Assembly: GCA_021790295.1 (NCBI GenBank)
Contig: JAJYIC010000157.1
Span: forward strand, 1-6,353
DNA from: Pseudomonadota bacterium
Lineage (GTDB): Bacteria > Pseudomonadota > Alphaproteobacteria > ATCC43930 > CGMCC-115725
Length of the DNA stretch: 6,353 bases
Direction: 5' to 3'
Part shown: piece after piece, positions 1 to 6,353 of the stretch
Position numbering within the stretch: the first letter of the stretch is position 1
Layout of the letters: each line of letters begins with the position of its first letter
The notes under the pieces: generated by a model
The model's input: only the letters and a program-made list of their open reading frames with translations
What the model was told of the DNA's origin: nothing
Database searches by the model: none
Position numbers and translations under genes: made by a program

Positions 1-3000
1 GGACGCACAGAGAGGGGATCGATCTTCCCCCGCCCGGACGTTACGCGGTGGCGATGTGCTTTCTGCCGCAGGACGAGGAGGCTTTCGCGCTCGCCACCCG
101 TCATGTCGAGCACTTCATCCGCGCCGAAGGGCAAAGGCTTCTCGGCTGGCGCGATGTGCCGACCGACACCAAAGGGCTCGGCGAGAGGGTCATCGAGGCG
201 ATGCCGCGCATCCGCCAGGCGATCGTCGCCGCAGATCCCGGGATCGGCGACGAGGATGCGTTCTCGCGCAAGATCCTCGTCATCCGCAAGCAGGCTTTGA
301 ACAGCGTCGATGGGCTCGCCGAGAAGCACGATCTCCCCTCTCTGCGCAATCTTTACATGCCGTCCTTTTCGACCCGGACCCTCGTCTATAAAGGGCTTCT
401 TCTTGCCCCCCAGGTCGAAAGCTTTTACGAAGACTTGCGCAACCCTCTGACGGTCTCGGCCTTGGCTCTCGTCCACCAGCGTTTTTCGACCAACACCTTC
501 CCGTCCTGGAGGCTCGCCCACCCCTACCGCTTTATCGCCCATAACGGCGAGATCAACACCTTGCGCGGCAATGTCAATTGGATCCACGCCCGCCGCCGCG
601 CCTTGTCCTCTCCTCTTTTCGGCGCCGATCTCAAAAAGCTCGCGCCTTTGATCCTGCCGGGCCAATCCGATACCGCCTGCATCGACAACGCCCTCGAGCT
701 TCTGGTCGCCGGCGGCTACTCTCTCGCCCATGCGGTGATGATGCTGATCCCGGAAGCCTGGGCCGGCAATGCGCGCATGGACCCCGAACGGCGGGCGTTT
801 TACGAATATCACGCGGCGCTGATGGAGCCTTGGGACGGACCCGCCGCGATCGCCTTTACCGACGGCAAGCAGATCGGCGCAACGCTCGACCGCAACGGCC
901 TCCGGCCCGCGCGCTACATCGTCACCGACGACGACCACGTGATCCTGGCTTCCGAAGCGGGCGTTCTGCCGGTCCCCGAAGAGAAGATCGTCCACAAATG
1001 GCGCCTCCAGCCGGGGAAGATGCTTCTGATCGACCTCGCCGAAGGGCGCATCATCGACGACGAAGAGGTCAAACGAACCCTTGCCGGCGAACACCCTTAC
1101 GAAGCCTGGCTCAAGGCGACCCAATTCAAGCTCGCCGAACTTCCCGAACCGCCGCAGGAGTCGAGAAGCCGCAGCGATTTGCCGAACGACCCGAGCGCAG
1201 TGCTCACCCTCCAGCAGGTCTTCGGCTACACCGAAGAAGACATCCGGTTTTTTCTCGAACCGATGGTGCGCCAAGGCGACGATCCGGTCGGCTCCATGGG
1301 AACGGACACGCCGATCGCGGCCTTGTCGCGAAAGCCGAAGCTTCTCTACAACTATTTCAAGCAGAATTTCGCCCAGGTGACGAACCCTCCGATCGATCCG
1401 ATCCGGGAAGAACTCGTCATGTCGCTGGTGTCGATGATCGGGCCGCGGCCGAACCTTTTAGGCCACCAGGCGGGGACGCATTACCGGCTCGAAGTCTCGC
1501 AGCCGATCTTGACCGATCGCGATCTCCAAAAGATCCGCGCGATCGAGAGCCTTGTCGACGGCCGTTTCCGCACCAAGACGCTGGACGCGACATGGCCCGC
1601 CGCCGAAGGGCCGAAAGGGATGGAAAAGGCGCTCGACCGCCTCGCTTTTGAAGCGAAGGAAGCCGTACTCGCCGGCCACAACATTCTCGTCCTCTCCGAC
1701 CGCGCGCTTTCGGCCGAGCGCGTTCCGATCCCGGCCCTTCTCGCCACCTCGGCGGTCCACCATCACCTCATCCGCGAAGGGCTTCGCACCATGACCGGCC
1801 TCGTCGTCGAAACGGGCGAAGCGCGCGAGGTGCATCATTTCTGTGCTCTCGCGGGTTACGGCGCCGAAGCCATCAACCCGTATCTCGCCTTTAGCACCGT
1901 CGAAGGGATGCGCATCGAAGGGGGGCTGCCGCTTTCGGCCGAGGAGGCGCAAAAGAACTATTTGAAGGCCCTCTCGAAAGGGATCCTCAAGGTGATCTCG
2001 AAGATGGGCATCTCCACCTATCAATCCTATTGCGGTGCCCAGATCTTCGACGCCGTCGGCCTCAAAAGCGGCTTTGTCGAAAAGTATTTTACCGGCACGG
2101 CGACGACGATCGAAGGGGTGGGGCTCGAAGAGATCGCGACGGAAGCGCTCGAACGGCACAAGAACGCTTACGGCGACAATCCTCTTTACGGCGAGATGCT
2201 CGACGTCGGGGGCGATTACGCCTTTCGCCTGCGCGGCGAAGACCACGCCTGGACCCCGGAAGCGATCGCCCGTCTCCAGCACGCGGCGCGTTCCGGTTCG
2301 GGCGAGGATTACCGCGCCTTTGCCGCGCAAATGAACGAGCAGAGCGAAAGGCTTTTGACGATCCGCGGTCTGATGAGCTTCACCTTCGCCCGCGAGCCTT
2401 TGCCTCTCGACGAGGTCGAGCCGGCGAAGGAAATCGTCAAGCGCTTCTCCACCGGAGCGATGAGCTTCGGCTCGATCAGCCGCGAAGCGCACACGACCCT
2501 CGCCATCGCCATGAACCGTATCGGCGGCAAATCGAATACTGGCGAAGGGGGGGAGGAGGCCGAACGGTTCAAGCCTCTCGCCAACGGCGACTCGGTGCGT
2601 TCGGCGATCAAGCAGGTGGCGTCGGGGCGTTTCGGGGTGACGACGGAATACCTCGTCAACGCCGACGATCTGCAGATCAAGATGGCGCAAGGTGCAAAGC
2701 CCGGCGAAGGCGGCCAGCTTCCCGGACACAAGGTCGACCGCAATATTGCCCGGGTGCGCCACTCGACCCCGGGGGTCGGGCTCATCTCGCCGCCGCCCCA
2801 TCACGACATCTATTCGATCGAGGATCTGGCGCAACTCATCCACGATCTCAAGAACGTCAATCCGCGCGCGCGCATCTCGGTCAAGCTCGTCTCCGAGGTC
2901 GGGGTCGGCACGGTGGCCGCCGGGGTGTCGAAAGCGCGCGCCGATCATGTGACGATCTCGGGTTTCGAAGGGGGGACGGGGGCGAGCCCTTTGACCTCTT

Positions 3001-4427
3001 TGACCCATGCCGGCTCGCCCTGGGAAATCGGCCTCGCCGAGACGCAGCAGACTCTCGTCCTCAACGCCCTGCGCGGGCGCATCGCGGTTCAGGTCGATGG
3101 CGGGATACGCACCGGGCGCGACGTCGTCCTCGGCGCTCTTCTCGGCGCCGACGAGTTCGGCTTTGCGACGGCCCCCCTGATCGCCGCCGGCTGCATCATG
3201 ATGCGCAAATGCCACCTCAATACCTGCCCGGTCGGCATCGCGACGCAAGACCCGGTATTGCGGGCGCGTTTCAAGGGCCAGCCCGAGCACATCATCAACT
3301 ATTTCTTTTTTGTCGCCGAAGAGGTGCGCGAATTGATGGCGCGCCTTGGCTTTCGCAGCTTTAAGGAAATGATCGGTCGCGCCGACCGCCTCGACATGGT
3401 GCGCGCTGTCGAGCACTGGAAGGCAAAAGGGGTTGATCTCTCCCGCCTTCTCTATCGCGCCCCGGCCAAGCCCGAAGTGGCGATCCACAACTGCGAAAAG
3501 CAGAACCACCGGCTCGAAAAGGCGCTCGATCACGAACTGATCGCGGCCGTCCGGCCGGCCATCGACAAGGGGGCGCCGATCCGCCTCGAACGGCCGATCC
3601 GCAACATCCACCGCACCGTCGGCGCCATGCTTTCGGGCGAGATCGCTCTCAGAAAAGGTCACGCCGGCCTTCCTCCCGAAACCATCTGGATCACCTTTCG
3701 CGGCACGGCGGGGCAGAGCTTTGGCGCCTTTCTTGCGCGCGGGGTGACGCTCGAACTTTATGGCGACGCCAACGACTATGTCGGCAAGGGTCTTTCCGGA
3801 GGCCGTCTCGTCGTCCGCCAGCCGCCCGAGGCGCGGCGCGAGCCGACGGCAAACATCATCGTCGGCAACACCGTGCTTTATGGAGCGATCGCCGGAGAGG
3901 CCTATTTCGAAGGGGTCGCGGGCGAACGCTTCGCGGTGAGGAATTCGGGCGCCGTCGCGCTCGTCGAAGGAACGGGCGACCATGGTTGCGAATACATGAC
4001 GGGCGGGGTCGCGGTCGTTCTCGGCGAAACGGGGCGCAACTTCGCCGCCGGCATGTCGGGTGGGATCGCGTATGTGTGGGATCCGAAAGGCCGTTTCGAG
4101 GCCCTTTGCAACCGCGCCTCGGTCGATCTCGAAAGGGTCGCGCCGGTTGCCGCCGAAGAGGAAGGAGACCCCGAAAGACCGCGCCAGCGCTCATTGAGCG
4201 CGGACGATTCGGGCATGGGCGATCCTTTGCGTTTCGATGCTTTGCGGCTGAGAATCCTCGTCGAGCGCCACCAGCTTTTTACCGGCAGCGCCCGCGCGCG
4301 TTTTCTCCTCGAAAACTGGGAGAAGACGCTTTCCGAGTTTGTCAAGATCGTGCCGCGGGATTACCGCCGCGCTTTGCTCGAATTGAAGGCAGAGCGCGAA
4401 GCGGCGCGCACGGCCGCGGCCGAATGA
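1..4427 (+). CDS. gltB: Glutamate synthase (NADPH) large subunit, 5' end beyond the window
   Basis: This is the alpha subunit of GOGAT, a cytoplasmic enzyme that makes glutamate from glutamine and 2-oxoglutarate. The frame is open from base 3 and reads THREGIDLPPPGRYAVAMCF, typical GltB sequence, so the GTG at 48 is internal. Counting that GTG as residue 1, the class II glutaminase domain shows RFSTNTFPSW (145-154), HNGEINTLRGN (165-175), SDT (207-209) and DRNGLRPARY (281-290). The central domain shows GSMGTDTPIA (415-424) and TNPPIDPIRE (445-454). The FMN/2-oxoglutarate domain shows TGAMSFGSIS (802-811), GGKSNTGEGGEE (826-837), AKPGEGGQLPG (883-893), SPPPHHDIYSIEDL (914-927) and GFEGGTGASP (972-981). 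The 3Fe-4S cysteines are C1049, C1055 and C1060. The C-terminal GXGXG beta-helix follows (about 1185-1345; GTAGQSFGAF at 1219). All recognisable domains are intact. By my memory of the Azospirillum numbering (Arg210, Asn231, Asp273), about 50 mature residues, including Cys1, plus any propeptide lie off the left edge. It probably shares a transcript with gltD. Confidence 0.98.
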   Translation, partial: THREGIDLPPPGRYAVAMCFLPQDEEAFALATRHVEHFIRAEGQRLLGWRDVPTDTKGLGERVIEAMPRIRQAIVAADPGIGDEDAFSRKILVIRKQALNSVDGLAEKHDLPSLRNLYMPSFSTRTLVYKGLLLAPQVESFYEDLRNPLTVSALALVHQRFSTNTFPSWRLAHPYRFIAHNGEINTLRGNVNWIHARRRALSSPLFGADLKKLAPLILPGQSDTACIDNALELLVAGGYSLAHAVMMLIPEAWAGNARMDPERRAFYEYHAALMEPWDGPAAIAFTDGKQIGATLDRNGLRPARYIVTDDDHVILASEAGVLPVPEEKIVHKWRLQPGKMLLIDLAEGRIIDDEEVKRTLAGEHPYEAWLKATQFKLAELPEPPQESRSRSDLPNDPSAVLTLQQVFGYTEEDIRFFLEPMVRQGDDPVGSMGTDTPIAALSRKPKLLYNYFKQNFAQVTNPPIDPIREELVMSLVSMIGPRPNLLGHQAGTHYRLEVSQPILTDRDLQKIRAIESLVDGRFRTKTLDATWPAAEGPKGMEKALDRLAFEAKEAVLAGHNILVLSDRALSAERVPIPALLATSAVHHHLIREGLRTMTGLVVETGEAREVHHFCALAGYGAEAINPYLAFSTVEGMRIEGGLPLSAEEAQKNYLKALSKGILKVISKMGISTYQSYCGAQIFDAVGLKSGFVEKYFTGTATTIEGVGLEEIATEALERHKNAYGDNPLYGEMLDVGGDYAFRLRGEDHAWTPEAIARLQHAARSGSGEDYRAFAAQMNEQSERLLTIRGLMSFTFAREPLPLDEVEPAKEIVKRFSTGAMSFGSISREAHTTLAIAMNRIGGKSNTGEGGEEAERFKPLANGDSVRSAIKQVASGRFGVTTEYLVNADDLQIKMAQGAKPGEGGQLPGHKVDRNIARVRHSTPGVGLISPPPHHDIYSIEDLAQLIHDLKNVNPRARISVKLVSEVGVGTVAAGVSKARADHVTISGFEGGTGASPLTSLTHAGSPWEIGLAETQQTLVLNALRGRIAVQVDGGIRTGRDVVLGALLGADEFGFATAPLIAAGCIMMRKCHLNTCPVGIATQDPVLRARFKGQPEHIINYFFFVAEEVRELMARLGFRSFKEMIGRADRLDMVRAVEHWKAKGVDLSRLLYRAPAKPEVAIHNCEKQNHRLEKALDHELIAAVRPAIDKGAPIRLERPIRNIHRTVGAMLSGEIALRKGHAGLPPETIWITFRGTAGQSFGAFLARGVTLELYGDANDYVGKGLSGGRLVVRQPPEARREPTANIIVGNTVLYGAIAGEAYFEGVAGERFAVRNSGAVALVEGTGDHGCEYMTGGVAVVLGETGRNFAAGMSGGIAYVWDPKGRFEALCNRASVDLERVAPVAAEEEGDPERPRQRSLSADDSGMGDPLRFDALRLRILVERHQLFTGSARARFLLENWEKTLSEFVKIVPRDYRRALLELKAEREAARTAAAE

Positions 4428-4435
4428 CCCGCGGC

Positions 4436-4443
4436 AAGAAAGG
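4436..4443 (+). promoter_or_regulatory. Ribosome binding site of gltD
   Basis: The purine-rich stretch AAGAAAGG lies in the 24-base gap between the gltB stop (TGA, 4425-4427) and the gltD ATG, with 8 bases between its last base and the start codon. It is a partial Shine-Dalgarno match and supports the ATG at 4452. The gap has no room for a separate promoter or terminator, so co-transcription with gltB is the simple reading. Confidence 0.6.
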
Positions 4444-4451
4444 CCTCGGCA

Positions 4452-5903
4452 ATGGGCAAGCCGACCGGCTTTCTTGAGTTCCCGCGCGTCGAGCGCAGCT
4501 ATCAGAAAATCGAACTGCGCCGGCGCTCGTGGAAAGAACTTCTCCAGCCTTTGCCCGCGGCCGAACTGCAAAGGCAGGCGGCGCGCTGCATGGATTGCGG
4601 CATCCCTTTCTGCCACGACGGCTGTCCGGTCAACAACATCATCCCGCAGTGGAACGACCTCGTCTACCGCGATGATTGGCGGCGGGCGCTGACGGTCCTG
4701 CACTCGACCAACAATTTCCCGGAATTTACCGGGCGCATCTGTCCCGCGCCTTGCGAAGCGGCCTGTACGCTCAACATCGACGACAATCCGGTGACCATCA
4801 AAACCATCGAATGCGCGATCGTCGACCGCGGCTGGGAGGAAGGATGGATCGCGCCGGTGTTGCCGCCGAAACGGACGGACAAGCGCGTGGCGGTCGTCGG
4901 TTCCGGTCCCGCGGGACTTGCCTGCGCCCAACAACTCGCGCGTGCCGGGCACAGCGTCACGCTTTTCGAGAAAAGCGACCGCATCGGCGGCCTTCTGCGG
5001 TATGGGATCCCCGGATTCAAGCTCGAAAAAAGGCTGATCGACCGCCGCGCGGAGCAGATGAAAGAGGAAGGCGTGGTTTTCCGCACCGGGATCGAGATCG
5101 GCAAGACTGTTTCCCTCGCCGCCGTTCTCGGCGAGTTCGATGCGCTCGTCATGGCGGGGGGAGCGGAATGGTCGCGCGATCTCCCCGTGCCCGGGCGCGA
5201 ACTCGACGGCATCCATTTCGCCATGGATTACCTGCCTCAGCAGAACAAGCGCGAAGCCGGCGACAGCGAAGAAAAAGCGGCGCCCCAAGGGAGCATTACC
5301 GCAAAAGGCAAACATGTCGTCGTCATCGGCGGCGGCGACACCGGTTCGGACTGCATCGGCACCGCCGTGCGCCAGGGCGCCTTGTCGATCACGCAGCTCG
5401 AAATCCTGTCGAAGCCTCCGGAAAAGGAGGATAAGCCCCTTGTCTGGCCTTACTGGCCTTTGAAGTTGCGCACCTCCTCTTCCCAGGAAGAGGGCTGCGA
5501 GCGCGAGTGGTCGATCCTGACAAAACGCGCTCTTGGCGAAAATGGCCGCGTCAGCGCGCTCGAATGCGCGCGCCTCGATTGGGCCCCCGGCAAGGAAGGC
5601 CGCCTCGAGATGCGCGAGATCCCGGGCAGCGAATTTCTTCTGAAAGCCGATCTCGTGCTTTTGGCCATGGGATTCGTGGGCCCGGTGAGGGCGGGGATGG
5701 TCGAAGAGTCGGGGGTGGCTCTCGACCTTCGCGGCAATGTCCGCGCCGACACCGCCGATTACAAAACCTCGGTTGCGAAGATTTTTGCCGCAGGCGACAT
5801 GCGCCGCGGCCAGTCGCTCGTCGTCTGGGCGATACGCGAAGGCCGCCAATGCGCCCGCGCCGTCGACGAAACCCTTATGGGCGAGAGCGATTTGCCGCGG
5901 TGA
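4452..5903 (+). CDS. gltD: Glutamate synthase (NADPH) small subunit
   Basis: This is the beta subunit of GOGAT, 483 residues, a usual length for the family. It oxidises NADPH at FAD and passes electrons to the FMN of GltB. The N-terminal iron-sulfur domain carries CMDCGIPFCHDGC (C46, C49, C54, C58) and a second group CPAPCEAAC (C97, C101, C105), the cysteine-rich pattern of the GltD/dihydropyrimidine dehydrogenase family that holds 4Fe-4S clusters at the subunit interface. The FAD Rossmann fold starts at KRVAVVGSGPAG (GSGPAG 150-155), with the ribose-binding acidic residue at E173 in LFEK. The NADPH fold starts at VVVIGGGDTGSD (GGGDTGSD 293-300). The second FAD contact is AAGDMRRGQS (446-455) near the C terminus. 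The start MGKPTGFLEF matches the usual family N terminus and has a ribosome binding site 8 bases upstream. The gene is complete, 24 bases after gltB, and its last 29 bases overlap the convergent flavoprotein remnant. No key residue is missing. Confidence 0.98.
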   Translation: MGKPTGFLEFPRVERSYQKIELRRRSWKELLQPLPAAELQRQAARCMDCGIPFCHDGCPVNNIIPQWNDLVYRDDWRRALTVLHSTNNFPEFTGRICPAPCEAACTLNIDDNPVTIKTIECAIVDRGWEEGWIAPVLPPKRTDKRVAVVGSGPAGLACAQQLARAGHSVTLFEKSDRIGGLLRYGIPGFKLEKRLIDRRAEQMKEEGVVFRTGIEIGKTVSLAAVLGEFDALVMAGGAEWSRDLPVPGRELDGIHFAMDYLPQQNKREAGDSEEKAAPQGSITAKGKHVVVIGGGDTGSDCIGTAVRQGALSITQLEILSKPPEKEDKPLVWPYWPLKLRTSSSQEEGCEREWSILTKRALGENGRVSALECARLDWAPGKEGRLEMREIPGSEFLLKADLVLLAMGFVGPVRAGMVEESGVALDLRGNVRADTADYKTSVAKIFAAGDMRRGQSLVVWAIREGRQCARAVDETLMGESDLPR

Positions 5904-6231
5904 GGGTCTGCGAAGGCGTCGGCCGCGGCGTGACCGGATCGGCGTAAAATAGGATCGCGCCCTCGTTCCCCGCCTCGAGGCGCGTCACGGCGTTCCAATG
6001 CGCCTCCTCGCTTTGCGGGTGATCGAGCCGGAAATGCGCGCCCCGGCTTTCGCTGCGTTCGAGGGCGGCGGTGGCGAGAAGGCGCCCCAAAAGGGCGAGG
6101 TTTCTGACCGAGGTCGCGCTTTCGAGTTCTTCGCCCAAAACCTTCTGCGAATTTTGCGCCCTCGCGTCGAGCCGCATCGCGGGAACTTCTTCGCGCTCGA
6201 TGCGCTCGTATTCGAAAAGCGCCTCTCTTAG
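5875..6231 (-). pseudogene. C-terminal remnant of a SdhA/FrdA/NadB-type FAD flavoprotein
   Basis: Read on the - strand, this frame runs from LREALFEYERIEREEVPAMR through RNLALLGRLLATAALE to ERSESRGAHFRLDHP (6016-6060) and stops at TAA (5875-5877). The ESRGAHxRxDxP block, preceded by a helical segment of the RNLALLGRLLATAAL type, is the hallmark of the C-terminal helical domain shared by succinate dehydrogenase and fumarate reductase flavoproteins and L-aspartate oxidase (Succ_DH_flav_C family). I cannot decide which member it was; L-aspartate oxidase is one candidate. Only about 118 codons are present, and the FAD-binding and active-site domains, normally some 400 residues, are absent. The frame meets an in-frame TAA at 6253-6255, just inside the AT-richer DNA, and the only ATG (6175-6177) lies inside conserved sequence with no sign of being a natural start. 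I read it as a gene cut by an insertion at about 6231. Its 3' end overlaps the end of gltD tail to tail by 29 bases. A product from 6177 (100 residues) is possible but unlikely to be functional. Confidence 0.7.
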
Positions 6232-6353
6232 ACTGAACTTCCTGGGGCGTTTTTAACCCAAGTGATTGAAAAGGTATGCAAATTTCGGTTTTTCGTGGGC
6301 AATTTGTAGGCATGTAATGCGTTGAATTTCTGTTGCGGAACCTGAGTTTTTGG
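6232..6353. mobile_element. Probable terminal part of an insertion sequence
   Basis: At about 6231 the flavoprotein similarity ends and GC content falls from about 65 % (counted over 5941-6000) to about 42 % (counted over 6231-6353). The segment begins near CTGAACTTCCTGGGGCG (6233-6249), a plausible terminal inverted repeat. It also contains a short open - strand frame that stops 20 bases inside that end, the layout expected at the downstream end of a transposase gene. Only one end is in the window, so the inverted repeat partner and the target duplication cannot be seen, and I do not assign an IS family. It could instead be the edge of a larger horizontally acquired segment, or a deletion or assembly junction. 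Confidence 0.45.
6253..6351 (-). CDS. Possible C-terminal tail of a transposase, 5' end beyond the window
   Basis: On the - strand a frame open from the right edge encodes 32 residues and ends ITCLQIAHEKPKFAYLFNHL-G followed by TAA (6253-6255). The composition (mixed hydrophobic and basic, AT-rich codons) is protein-like. The stop lies about 20 bases before the presumed element end at 6233, as in many insertion sequences. I do not recognise the family. Another - strand frame is also open through this stretch, so the choice of frame rests on position and residue pattern only. Confidence 0.25.
   Translation of the reverse strand, partial: KNSGSATEIQRITCLQIAHEKPKFAYLFNHLG

Noticed and set aside
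578..1651. A 357-codon + strand open frame inside gltB in another frame
   Set aside because: It is an Arg/Pro-rich shadow of the glutaminase and central domains, with no motif of its own.
2030..3364. A 444-codon + strand open frame inside gltB in another frame
   Set aside because: The product is extremely arginine-rich and the stretch encodes the conserved FMN and iron-sulfur domain of GltB in the correct frame.
1458..3983. An 841-codon antisense open frame inside gltB
   Set aside because: It lies fully opposite conserved GltB codons. Its translation is rich in Arg, Asp and Ala with no recognisable domain, as expected opposite GC-rich codons with strong third-position G/C bias.
4191..5849. 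A 552-codon antisense open frame across the gltB end and gltD
   Set aside because: It spans two well-supported genes on the other strand and their intergenic gap, shows low-complexity Arg/Ala/Phe-rich sequence and no family motif. It is a codon-bias shadow.
5904..5960. A possible gltD terminator in GC-rich inverted sequence (GCCGCGG and GGCCGCGGC)
   Set aside because: The palindromes are short and self-complementary, no T-run follows on the + strand, and the region is coding on the - strand.
5998..6231. A 77-codon + strand open frame downstream of gltD
   Set aside because: It lies opposite the recognisable flavoprotein C terminus and has no family features or ribosome binding site that I can see.
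5759..6313. A 184-codon - strand open frame over the gltD end and the right-hand region
   Set aside because: It crosses the gltD coding end and the flavoprotein remnant in the wrong frame, and its translation is Arg/Ala-rich. The alternative - strand frame carries the ESRGAHFRLDHP signature.

Overview
This window is almost entirely a glutamate synthase (GOGAT) operon. The large subunit gene (gltB) and the small subunit gene (gltD) lie on the + strand, 24 bases apart. The DNA is GC-rich (about 60-65 % by eye in the coding part) with strong G/C third-position bias, which explains the many long antisense and off-frame open frames. The bacterial NADPH-type gltB-gltD arrangement and the protein sequences look proteobacterial, most like alphaproteobacteria. 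That is an impression from sequence style, not a phylogeny, and I do not name a genus.

Layout. From base 1 to 4427 runs gltB, whose 5' end lies beyond the left edge. The reading frame is open to base 3 and encodes conserved GltB sequence there, so the GTG at 48 is not the true start and the catalytic Cys1 is simply outside the window. A ribosome binding site (4436-4443) precedes gltD (4452-5903), which is complete. Convergent to it, on the - strand, is the C-terminal part of a flavoprotein of the SdhA/FrdA/NadB superfamily (5875-6231). Its coding similarity stops at about 6231, where base composition drops abruptly to about 42 % GC. This last stretch (6232-6353) looks like the end of an insertion element that has cut the flavoprotein gene. 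It holds a short open - strand frame that could be the tail of a transposase.

How the genes work together. GltB takes the amide nitrogen from glutamine, channels the ammonia to 2-oxoglutarate and reduces the product at FMN. GltD oxidises NADPH at FAD and passes electrons through iron-sulfur clusters to GltB. Together with glutamine synthetase, not seen here, this is the GS-GOGAT ammonia assimilation route. The flavoprotein remnant has no evident link to it.

I see no new biological system here. The part worth a second look is the right-hand 450 bases: a disrupted gene, a composition boundary and a probable mobile element end, which may also be why the sequence stops there.
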